Shown: positions 1-6,937 of the stretch, in pieces
Numbering within the stretch: position 1 is the stretch's first letter
Layout: the number at the start of each line of letters is the position of its first letter
NCBI GenBank assembly: GCA_965215145.1
Contig: OZ244038.1
Span: forward strand, 3,162,001 to 3,226,000
Origin: G965215145 sp965215145
GTDB taxonomy: Bacteria > Bacteroidota > Rhodothermia > Rhodothermales > JANQRZ01
Reading direction: 5' to 3'
Length of the DNA: 64,000 nt
Notes under the pieces: model-generated
What the model saw: the letters and a program-made list of their open reading frames with translations, nothing else
What the model was told of the DNA's origin: nothing
Databases searched by the model: none
Made by a program: the position numbers and the translations under genes

Positions 1-1155
1 AAGCTGGTCGGGCGACATCTGGGCCGGCTCGAAGACGACGTGCTGCGCGTCGTACAGGCTCCAGTCCGTCGTGAGGATGCGGCCCTCGGCGTCGAGGCGG
101 CGGTAGAGCGGGGTACCGGGGAACGGGGTGAGCACGGCGAAGCGGGGGAGGTCCACGTTGGCTTCGTGGACGAACTGCGCCGTCTCGGCGAAGACGTCCG
201 GGCCGTCGTGGTCGAACCCGAACACGAAGCAGCCCATCACCGCGATCCCCCGCCCGTGCAGCGCCTCGATCACCACCCGGTAGTCCTGGTGCCGATTGAA
301 CCCCTTCTTGGACTCTCCGAGCACGGCGTCCGAGAGCGACTCGAACCCGATCAGCAGCGCCCGGCAGCCGCTCCGCGCGGCGAGGTCAAGGAGCTCCTCG
401 TCGCGCGCCATCAGCGTCGTGGCGAGCCCGCCCCACGTGACGCCCAGCGGGGCGAGCGCCTCGAAGAGCGCCTTCGCGTAGGCCACGTCGCCGATGAGGT
501 TGAGGTCGAGGAAGAGCAACTTCCGCGCGCCCATCTGCCGGACGTCGTCCACCACCTCTGCGACGGGCCGCTGCATCGGGCCGCCCCAGGCCGTGGGGAC
601 GACGCAGAACGTGCAGCGGTGCTGACAGCCGCGCGTGGCCTCCAGCGTGTGGGCCTGCGCAAACCGCCCCTTCGGGAGGAGGTCGCGGCGGGGGTGCGGG
701 CGCCCGGCCAGCGAGAGGCCGGGGGTCGGGCCGTAGCGGGGCCGCATCCGGCCGGCGGCGAAGTCGCGGACGAGTTCGGGCCACGTCTCCTCGGCGTAGC
801 CGACGACGACGCTGTCGGCGTGAGCCTGCGCCTCACCGGGGGCGAGGGTGGGGTGGACGCCGCCGAGGACGACGGGGACACCCCGCGCCCGGAGGCCGTC
901 GGCGAGCTCGTAGGCGCGGGGGGCCGTGCCGGTGATCGCGCTGATTCCCACGAGGTCGGCGTCGAGCGCGGGGTCGAGGTCGGCGATGCCCTCGTCCACG
1001 AGCGTCACCTCGGTGGGGACATCGTCGGGGAGGAGCGCGGCCAGCGTGGTCAGCGTCAGCGGCGCGTAGCGCATCTGCTTCTTCCAGATCCCGGAGCCGT
1101 GGCGGTAGAGCGGCCCGCGCGGCGAGACGAGCGCGATGCGGAGCGGGTCGGGCAC
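1..1155 (-). CDS. B12-binding domain radical SAM protein (partial, C-terminus off the window)
   Basis: The reading frame runs from a GTG at 1155 leftwards through the window edge, about 385 codons seen. The first ~140 residues form a cobalamin-binding-like Rossmann region (VSPRGPLYRHGSG, LVGISAITGTAP, VVLGGVHPT). Near residue 185 follows the radical-SAM cluster motif CQHRCTFC (CxxxCxxC), which binds 4Fe-4S and cleaves S-adenosylmethionine. Later blocks (FVFGFDHDGPDVF, LTPFPGTPLYRRL, TDWSLYDAQHVVF) match the B12-binding radical SAM group that carries a DUF4070-type C-terminal domain. The exact substrate cannot be told; relatives act in lipid or cofactor modification. No ATG lies near the start, so GTG is a choice by homology. 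Long open frames on the other strand here are codon-bias shadows. Confidence 0.85.
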   Translation of the reverse strand, partial: MPDPLRIALVSPRGPLYRHGSGIWKKQMRYAPLTLTTLAALLPDDVPTEVTLVDEGIADLDPALDADLVGISAITGTAPRAYELADGLRARGVPVVLGGVHPTLAPGEAQAHADSVVVGYAEETWPELVRDFAAGRMRPRYGPTPGLSLAGRPHPRRDLLPKGRFAQAHTLEATRGCQHRCTFCVVPTAWGGPMQRPVAEVVDDVRQMGARKLLFLDLNLIGDVAYAKALFEALAPLGVTWGGLATTLMARDEELLDLAARSGCRALLIGFESLSDAVLGESKKGFNRHQDYRVVIEALHGRGIAVMGCFVFGFDHDGPDVFAETAQFVHEANVDLPRFAVLTPFPGTPLYRRLDAEGRILTTDWSLYDAQHVVFEPAQMSPDQL

Positions 1156-1170
1156 GGCGGGGGCTGGCGG

Positions 1171-1197
1171 GTGGAGGAGGGAAGATAGAGGATGGGT
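1171..1197. repeat. Degenerate heptanucleotide repeat, 4 units
   Basis: Upstream of the radical-SAM start the sequence steps in sevens (GTGGAGGAGG GAAGATAGAG G...). On the minus strand the units read like CTCTATC, TTCCCTC, CTCCACC. Positions 1174-1195, reverse complemented, match alaS 47018-47039 with one mismatch over 22 bases, so the same repeat family lies inside a coding gene. Confidence 0.6.
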
Positions 1198-1284
1198 TGG
1201 GGTGGAGAGATCCCGGGCGTCCGCCCCACATCCTCTCGCTAATTCCCCCTTCGAAGTGGGACTTTCAGGGCTTTGCCTGCGGCC

Positions 1285-1375
1285 CTCCATCCCCCGCCCT
1301 CCGTCTTCTGCCCTCTGCTCACCGCACTCTGTCCACCGTCCCCCGTCTCCCGTCGCTATCCTCCCACCCTCCACG
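1285..1375. repeat. Degenerate heptanucleotide tandem repeat, about 13 units
   Basis: Between the divergent genes at 1155 and 1390 the sequence is a run of 7-bp units: CTCCATC, CCCCGCC, CTCCGTC, TTCTGCC, CTCTGCT, CACCGCA, CTCTGTC, CACCGTC, CCCCGTC, TCCCGTC, then three decayed units. The consensus is about CTCCGTC. The stretch GTCCACCGTCCCCCG recurs, inverted, at 52054-52068. It resembles the short tandem heptamer repeats known in cyanobacteria, but that likeness is only formal. Confidence 0.75.
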
Positions 1376-1389
1376 ATTCGCCCTGCACT

Positions 1390-2658
1390 ATGCCCACCGC
1401 TGCCAGCCGCCGCCTCTCGTTCGAGAACGCCGAGGGCCACCGCCTCGCTGCCCGCCTCGACCTCCCCGCCGACGGGGACCCCATCGCGTGCGCCCTCTTC
1501 GCCCACTGCTTCACCTGCTCGAAGGACCTCAAGGCCGCCGCCGCCATCGCCCGCGCGCTGACCCGCGAGGGCCTCGCCGTGCTCCGGTTCGACTTCACCG
1601 GGCTCGGGCAGAGCGAGGGGGAGTTCGCCGAGACCACGTTCTCCTCGAACCTCGACGACCTCGTCGCCGCGGCAGAATGTCTCGCCGACGAGGTCGAGCC
1701 GCCGGCGCTGCTCGTGGGGCACTCGCTCGGGGGCGCCGCCGTGCTCCGCGCCGCCCACCGGATCCCCAGCGCGCGGGCCGTCGCCACCCTCGGCGCGCCG
1801 TGCAGCCCGGACCACGTCAGCCACCACTTCGCCGAGTCGCTCGACGAGATCGCGCTGGCCGGGCACGCGACGGTGGACCTCGCGGGGCGGCCGTTCACGA
1901 TCTCGAAGGCGTTCGTGGACGACCTCGGGGAGCACCGGATGCGCGAGGCCATCCGCACGCTCGACCGCGCGCTCCTCGTGTTCCACTCCCCCGTGGACCG
2001 GACCGTCGGCGTCGAGCAGGCCGCCGAGATCTTCCACGCCGCCAAGCACCCCAAGAGCTTCGTCTCGCTCGACACCGCCGACCACCTCCTGACCGACCCC
2101 CGCGACGCGGAGTACGCCGGGACGGTGCTCGCGGCGTGGGCCCGCCGCTACGTCGGGGCGCCGCAGGAGGAGGTCAAGCGCGCCGCCGAGCAGAGCCGCG
2201 TCGTCGCGCGGATCGGGCCGCGCGGCTTCCGCACGGAGCTCCTGGCGAACGGCCACCCCCTCGCCGCCGACGAGCCGGAGTCCGTCGGGGGGACGAACAC
2301 GGGGCCGACGCCGTACGACCTCCTCGCCGCCGGCCTCGGCGCCTGCACCGCGATGACGCTCCGCCTCTACGCCGACCGGAAGGGGTGGCCGCTGGAGGAG
2401 GCCGTCGTCCGCCTCCAGCACCGCCAGACCCACGAGGCCGACTGCGAGGCCGCAGCCGAGGGGAACGGCAAGCCCGTCGCGATGGACCACCTCGACCGCG
2501 AGCTCGACCTCCTCGGCCCCCTCGACGACGAGCAGCGGGCCCGCCTCGCCGAGGTCGCCGACCGCTGCCCCGTCCACCAGACCCTCGAGCGCGGGGTCAC
2601 GGTCAACACGACGGTCCGCGCGCCGAGCCCCGCCGCCGAGCCGCTCCCCGAGGCTTAA
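1390..2658 (+). CDS. Alpha/beta hydrolase - OsmC family fusion protein
   Basis: This 422-residue protein is a known bifunctional architecture. Residues 1-255 are an alpha/beta hydrolase: nucleophile elbow GHSLGG with Ser112, and likely acid and base in HSPVDRT and TADHLL. Residues 260-420 are an OsmC/Ohr-type domain with the two typical cysteines, Cys319 in GACTAMTL and Cys393 in CPVHQTLE, which in OsmC reduce organic hydroperoxides. The fusion may couple ester or peroxide substrate release to reduction; that is inference. The ATG at 1390 is preferred over an in-frame ATG at 1273, because the extra 39 residues are encoded by heptanucleotide repeats and have no family counterpart. Six bases separate it from the next gene, so the two probably share a transcript. 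Confidence 0.9.
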   Translation: MPTAASRRLSFENAEGHRLAARLDLPADGDPIACALFAHCFTCSKDLKAAAAIARALTREGLAVLRFDFTGLGQSEGEFAETTFSSNLDDLVAAAECLADEVEPPALLVGHSLGGAAVLRAAHRIPSARAVATLGAPCSPDHVSHHFAESLDEIALAGHATVDLAGRPFTISKAFVDDLGEHRMREAIRTLDRALLVFHSPVDRTVGVEQAAEIFHAAKHPKSFVSLDTADHLLTDPRDAEYAGTVLAAWARRYVGAPQEEVKRAAEQSRVVARIGPRGFRTELLANGHPLAADEPESVGGTNTGPTPYDLLAAGLGACTAMTLRLYADRKGWPLEEAVVRLQHRQTHEADCEAAAEGNGKPVAMDHLDRELDLLGPLDDEQRARLAEVADRCPVHQTLERGVTVNTTVRAPSPAAEPLPEA

Positions 2659-2664
2659 CCAACT

Positions 2665-3000
2665 ATGTGGGATTCCGTCCGCGATTGGTTCCTGGGGCTC
2701 GGCGCCGAGTACGGCGTGGACCCCATCGTCTTCGGGGCGATCTACGTCGGGGCCATCCCGCTCTTCACCGTCTGCCTTGCGTGGACGATCCGCAACCTCC
2801 GGCGGAAGCGGCCCGCCGCGCTGCCGGCGCTGCTGACGCTGTTCTTCTTCTCGTCGGCGTACCTCTACCTGCTGGCCGTGGGGATGAACATCCCGTGGTG
2901 GGTCTACGGCATCGTCGCGGCGATGGTCGGGCTGGGGATCTCCTCGACGGTGCAGAGGGTGCGGCGGGGGGTCCGTGAAGAGGGGCCGGGGGACGGATGA
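2665..3000 (+). CDS. Small integral membrane protein, unknown function
   Basis: A 111-residue protein with three likely membrane helices (about residues 21-43, 51-72 and 76-95), separated by a basic loop RNLRRKR and followed by a basic tail. It starts 6 bp after the hydrolase-OsmC gene and is probably cotranscribed. I do not recognise a family. Its last codons lie inside a short tandem repeat (unit GGCCGGGGGACGGATGA) that also supplies the stop codon, so the C-terminal GPGDG is repeat-derived. Confidence 0.65.
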   Translation: MWDSVRDWFLGLGAEYGVDPIVFGAIYVGAIPLFTVCLAWTIRNLRRKRPAALPALLTLFFFSSAYLYLLAVGMNIPWWVYGIVAAMVGLGISSTVQRVRRGVREEGPGDG

Positions 3001-3030
3001 GGCCGGGGACGGATGAGGCCGGGGGACGAA
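2984..3030. repeat. Three-copy 16-17 bp tandem repeat spanning a stop codon
   Basis: Units GGCCGGGGGACGGATGA (2984-3000), the same minus one G (3001-3016) and a diverged third copy (3017-3030). Each of the first two ends in TGA, so loss or gain of a unit would keep a stop near the end of the upstream gene. Confidence 0.75.
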
Positions 3031-3070
3031 CGTAGCTTGCAGCCCCCTACTCCGGCCGCAACCCCTCCCA

Positions 3071-4513
3071 ATGCTCCGTTTCGTCCCCCTCCTCCTGGCC
3101 GCCGTGCTGGCGCCGGCCGCGCTCGCGCAGCCGCAGACCGTCCTCTTCCCCGGCCAGGACGACGCCGACCTCCGCGCCGCGCTCGTCGCGGACTACAAGC
3201 CGTCGTCGGTGCTCAGCTCCGCCGCGTCGAAGGACCGGATGTACGACACGGTCTGGCGCACGACCGAGGGCGGGGACGACGGCGTCGAGGGCCTCTACAC
3301 CGGGTTCTTCGTCGCCTTCGACTGCGACCCCTCCTGCGACCCCTCGCAGGACGTGTTCAACGCCCCGAACGAGAACACCCTCGGCCTCAACCAGGAGCAC
3401 ATCTGGCCCCGCTCCGAGGGCACCGACGGCACGCAGGCCGAGCGCGACCTCCACGGCCTCGCCCCCACCTGGGTCCGCGCCAACTCCGACCGCGGGAGCC
3501 TCCCCTTCGACGAGATCCCCGACGCGCAGACCGACGACTGGTACCGTGAGAACTCGGTCCAGACGGACGACCCGCCGCTCGCGGAGCGCGACGCGTACAG
3601 CGAGCGCGACCGGAACGTGGCCTTCGAGCCGCGCGAGGAGGCGAAGGGCGACGTGGCCCGCGCCATGTTCTACGTCGCCACGGTGTACGAGGGGACGGTG
3701 GACATGGGCTTCTTCGACGGTCAGAAGGAGACGCTGCTCGACTGGCACTACGCCGACCCCGTGGACCCCGCCGAGTACGACCGGACGTTCCGCGCCGCCG
3801 ACTTCCAGCAGGACCTCCCGAACCCGTTCGTGCTCGACTCGACGCTGGCGCGGCGGGCGTTCTTCCCAGACATCGTCGTGAACCCGCCCGTCGCCGTCAC
3901 GGCCGTGGTGGGAGGCTCGACCACGGTCGGGCCCGGCGGGGGGAGCATCGGCTACACGGTCACGCTGACGAACCCCGCCGCCGGCCCGCAGACGGTCGAG
4001 GCGTGGGTGATGGTGCTGCTCCCGGACGACACGTTGTTCGGGCCGGTCAAGGGGCCGACGGCGGTGGCGCTGCCGGGCGGCGGCGTCATCGGGCCGGTGC
4101 CGCTCGCGCTGAACGTGCCGTCGGCCGCGCCGGCGGGCGTCTACGTCGTCTCCGTCCGGGCCGGGACGTACCCCGCGCCGTTCACGGCCGAGGACAGCTT
4201 CATCTTCGAGAAGACGGGGGCCGTGAGCGCCGAGGCGGAGGCCGCGCCGGCGGCGTTCGCGTTGGAGGCCCCCTTCCCGAACCCGGCGGCCGGCGCGGTC
4301 ACCGTCGGCCTCGTGACGCCGGAGTCGGGCGACGCACGGGTCGAGGTGACGGACCTGCTCGGCCGCCGCGTGGCGACGCTCGTAGACGGGCCGCTGGCGG
4401 CGGGCCGCCACATAGTGAGCTTCGACACGAGCGGGCTGCCAAGCGGCGTCTACCTCGTGCGGATGGGCGCCGACGGCTTCACCGCCGTCCAGCGGGTTAC
4501 GCTAACGCGCTGA
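3071..4513 (+). CDS. Secreted endonuclease I family nuclease with sorting domain
   Basis: A 480-residue exported protein. Residues 1-19 are a signal peptide (MLRFVPLLLAAVLAPAALAQ). The nuclease domain (about 30-260) shows the endonuclease I / extracellular ribonuclease signature NQEHIWPRS with His110, then ERDLHGLAPTWVRANSDRG, a beta-beta-alpha metal fold nonspecific for DNA or RNA. Residues ~285-385 are an Ig-like module (VGPGGGSIGYTVTLTN ... APAGVYVVSVRAG) shared with other secreted proteins here. The last ~80 residues are a type IX sorting-type domain (FPNPAAG, DLLGRRVATLVDG, LPSGVYLVRM, VTLTR). It likely scavenges phosphate or nucleotides outside the cell or degrades matrix DNA. A strong hairpin follows the stop. 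Confidence 0.9.
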   Translation: MLRFVPLLLAAVLAPAALAQPQTVLFPGQDDADLRAALVADYKPSSVLSSAASKDRMYDTVWRTTEGGDDGVEGLYTGFFVAFDCDPSCDPSQDVFNAPNENTLGLNQEHIWPRSEGTDGTQAERDLHGLAPTWVRANSDRGSLPFDEIPDAQTDDWYRENSVQTDDPPLAERDAYSERDRNVAFEPREEAKGDVARAMFYVATVYEGTVDMGFFDGQKETLLDWHYADPVDPAEYDRTFRAADFQQDLPNPFVLDSTLARRAFFPDIVVNPPVAVTAVVGGSTTVGPGGGSIGYTVTLTNPAAGPQTVEAWVMVLLPDDTLFGPVKGPTAVALPGGGVIGPVPLALNVPSAAPAGVYVVSVRAGTYPAPFTAEDSFIFEKTGAVSAEAEAAPAAFALEAPFPNPAAGAVTVGLVTPESGDARVEVTDLLGRRVATLVDGPLAAGRHIVSFDTSGLPSGVYLVRMGADGFTAVQRVTLTR

Positions 4514-4533
4514 TCGCCCCTCCTGAACGAACG

Positions 4534-4575
4534 CTCGGAGCGGCCGGCAAGCCCCGCGCTGCTGGCCGCTCCGAG
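4534..4575 (+). terminator. Probable transcription terminator hairpin
   Basis: A perfect 12-bp stem (CTCGGAGCGGCC / GGCCGCTCCGAG) with an 18-nt loop stands 20 bp after the nuclease stop codon. No T-run follows, as is common in very GC-rich genomes. Confidence 0.6.
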
Positions 4576-4694
4576 CCGCACCCGTCCCCTCTGAGCCAGA
4601 TCTTCCTACCGGAGCGCACCACATCTGCCCCCTGCCAATCGTAGGCTTGCGGGGCTCACCCTGCTCCACCCTTCCCCCACAGACTGCCCCGAAC

Positions 4695-5969
4695 ATGCGC
4701 TACGCACTCCCCCTCGCCGTCGGCCTCCTCCTGCTCGCGGCCCCAGCCTCTGCTCAGATCTCGCTGGGGCAAGAGGACGACTTCCAGGACGGCACCCGCG
4801 AAGGCTGGCAGAACGGCGCCGTCGGCAGCGCCATCACCAACATCCCGAACGGCGGCCCGAACGGCGCCGGGGACCGGTTCCTCCAGGTCGTCGCGGACGG
4901 CAGCGGGCCGGCGGGCCGGCTCGTCGTCTTCAACGACGCGCAGTGGAGGGGGGACTACGTGGCGGCGGGCGTGACGGAGATCGAGGCGGACCTCCAGAAC
5001 CTCGGCCAGACGGACCTCGACGTCCGGGTGTGGCTCGAAGGCGCGGGCGGCCGGTTCGTCTCGACGGACCCCGTGTCGCTGGCGCCCGGCAGCGGGTGGC
5101 GGGCGGCGACCTTCTCGGTCGAGCCCGGCGCGCTCACGTTCGCCGGCCAGGGCCCGAACGACGTAGACGCCACGCTCTCGAACGTGACGCGGCTGCGGAT
5201 CTACCACGCGACCGTCCCCATTGCGCCGGGGCCGTTCATCGTGGGGACACTCGGCATCGACAACGTCACCGCCGGGCCGGCGGGCGGGGGGGGTGAGCTC
5301 GACCTCGAAGCCGAGAACACGACGCCGCTGACGGTGTCGGCTGGCGGCTCGGTGGGCTTCTCGTACACGATCGAGAACTCGACGGACGCGCCCGCCACGG
5401 GCGACCTCTGGTACACGGCCTCGCCGGGCGGCGTCTCGGGCGTCATCCTCTCCGGCACCCTCCCGGCGGGGCAGACCCTCTCCGGCAGCTTCACGCAGGC
5501 GATCCCGCCGAGCGCCCCGGCCGGGACGTACACGTACACCCTCAACATCGGCGTCTTCCCCGGCTCCGTCGTGGACTCCGAGACGTTCACCCTCGTCATC
5601 ACCTCCCCACTCCGGGCCGGCGAGGGGCCGGCCGGCTGGGCCGTGAGCCGGGTGACTCCGTGGACGCTGGCTACGGCGGCGACGTCGCGGAGTGTGTCGG
5701 CGCCTGAGGCGTTCGGGCTCTCCGGCGCGTGGCCGAACCCGTTCCGTGCGAGCACCACGCTCTCGCTTGACGTGCCGGCGGCGGGCCCCGTCTCCGTCAC
5801 CGCCTACGACCTGCTGGGCCGGCGGGTGGCCGTGCTGATGGAAGGCGAGGTCGAGGCCGGCACGCACGCCGTCGCGTTCGAGCCGGCGGGGCTCCCGAGC
5901 GGGGTCTACGTCGTGAGCGCCCGCAGCGCGCACGGCACCTCGACGCGGCGGGTGACGCTGCTGCGCTGA
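4695..5969 (+). CDS. Secreted protein with jelly-roll-like N-domain, Ig-like module and sorting domain
   Basis: A 424-residue exported protein; the ATG at 4695 starts a clear signal peptide (MRYALPLAVGLLLLAAPASAQ), whereas the ATG at 4647 would add 16 residues in front of it. Residues ~22-195 (DDFQDGTREGWQNG ... RLRIYHATV ... GTLGIDNVTA) look like a beta-sandwich carbohydrate-binding-type domain, with the usual opening of such domains but no enzyme signature. Residues ~205-310 are the ~100-residue module (PLTVSAGGSVGFSYTIENST ... APAGTYTYTLNIGVFPG) found in four other proteins in the window. The C-terminus (WPNPFRASTTLSL, YDLLGRRVAVLMEG, LPSGVYVVSAR) is the sorting domain. Likely a surface or secreted binding protein; ligand unknown. 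Confidence 0.8.
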   Translation: MRYALPLAVGLLLLAAPASAQISLGQEDDFQDGTREGWQNGAVGSAITNIPNGGPNGAGDRFLQVVADGSGPAGRLVVFNDAQWRGDYVAAGVTEIEADLQNLGQTDLDVRVWLEGAGGRFVSTDPVSLAPGSGWRAATFSVEPGALTFAGQGPNDVDATLSNVTRLRIYHATVPIAPGPFIVGTLGIDNVTAGPAGGGGELDLEAENTTPLTVSAGGSVGFSYTIENSTDAPATGDLWYTASPGGVSGVILSGTLPAGQTLSGSFTQAIPPSAPAGTYTYTLNIGVFPGSVVDSETFTLVITSPLRAGEGPAGWAVSRVTPWTLATAATSRSVSAPEAFGLSGAWPNPFRASTTLSLDVPAAGPVSVTAYDLLGRRVAVLMEGEVEAGTHAVAFEPAGLPSGVYVVSARSAHGTSTRRVTLLR

Positions 5970-6082
5970 CGCCGGCTGTCTACTCCGCCGGTCACGCTGG
6001 GCTCGCGTGCGCGCGCGCGCACCGCCCCGTGAGGACTGGCAGACGCTTTGAGAGAGAGGGGGGCGCACCTGCCCCTCCCCCC

Positions 6083-6913
6083 ATGCTGCTCCACACCCGC
6101 CGCCGCCCTGCCCTCCTCGCCCTGCTCCTGATCGGAGCCGCCCTCCTCAGTGCCGGACTGCTCCTCTCCGGCTGCGTCACCAGCGGCGTCAACCAGGGCG
6201 ACGTGAACCTCATCTCGCTGGAGGAGGAGTGGGAGATGGGGCGCCAGATCGAGGCCGACATCAACCGGCAGGTCCGCCTCGTGGACGACCCCACGCTCCA
6301 GCGCTACGTGGAGCGCATGGGCCAGCAGATCGTAGCCCAGACGGAGCTGCGGGGGCTGCCGTGGCGGTTCCACGTCGTGCAGGACGACGCCGTCAACGCC
6401 TTCAACGCGCCGGGCGGGCTGGTCTACGTCCACACCGCCCTCCTCGCCGCCGCCGACAACGCGGCCGAGTTGGCCGGCGTGCTCGCCCACGAGGTCGTCC
6501 ACGGCGTCTCGCGCCACGGCACCGAGCGGATGTCGAAGGTCTACGGCCTCCAGCTCGGCGCCGGCCTCGTGCTCGGGCAGGACCCCGGCCTCGTCTCGCA
6601 GGTCGCGGCGCAGGCCATCGCCGGCGGCGCCGTGGCGAAGTTCTCGCGCGACGACGAGCGCGAGGCCGACCGCCTCGGCGTCCGCTACATGGCCGCCGCC
6701 GGCTACGACCCGGAGGGGATGGCGACGATGTTCGAGGAGCTCCTCGCCGACCGCCGCCGGCGCCCCGGCGCCGTCGAGCGGTTCTTCTCGACGCACCCCG
6801 TGACGGAGGACCGCATCGCCGCCGTCCGCCGCGAGGCGCGGAGCGTCCGCCGCTCCGGCCTCGTCCGCGACGGCGGGTACGCCCCGATCCAGGCCCGCGC
6901 CCGCCGCTACTGA
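6083..6913 (+). CDS. M48 family metalloprotease, lipoprotein
   Basis: A 276-residue periplasmic protease of the BepA/YfgC-Oma1-like M48 group. The N-terminus is a lipoprotein signal with lipobox LLSGC, so it is probably tethered to a membrane facing the periplasm. Zinc ligands are visible: HEVVH (His136, Glu137, His140) and the third ligand Glu194 in DEREADRLG. The C-terminal FFSTHPVTEDRI is also typical of M48. Homologues degrade misfolded outer-membrane proteins or take part in envelope quality control. The start at 6083 is chosen because it gives the compact lipoprotein signal; an upstream in-frame ATG at 6029 would add 18 charged residues before it. Confidence 0.9.
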   Translation: MLLHTRRRPALLALLLIGAALLSAGLLLSGCVTSGVNQGDVNLISLEEEWEMGRQIEADINRQVRLVDDPTLQRYVERMGQQIVAQTELRGLPWRFHVVQDDAVNAFNAPGGLVYVHTALLAAADNAAELAGVLAHEVVHGVSRHGTERMSKVYGLQLGAGLVLGQDPGLVSQVAAQAIAGGAVAKFSRDDEREADRLGVRYMAAAGYDPEGMATMFEELLADRRRRPGAVERFFSTHPVTEDRIAAVRREARSVRRSGLVRDGGYAPIQARARRY

Positions 6914-6937
6914 CCCGACCGGTCCGGCCAGCGGGCG

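Noticed and set aside
40..1188. Long open frame on the plus strand over the first kilobase
   Set aside because: It is an Arg/Glu/Gly-rich shadow of the radical SAM gene on the minus strand, whose frame has the CxxxCxxC motif and family blocks. Similar long shadows elsewhere in the window (for example on the plus strand of alaS, ccoI and the M14 gene) were dropped for the same reason.
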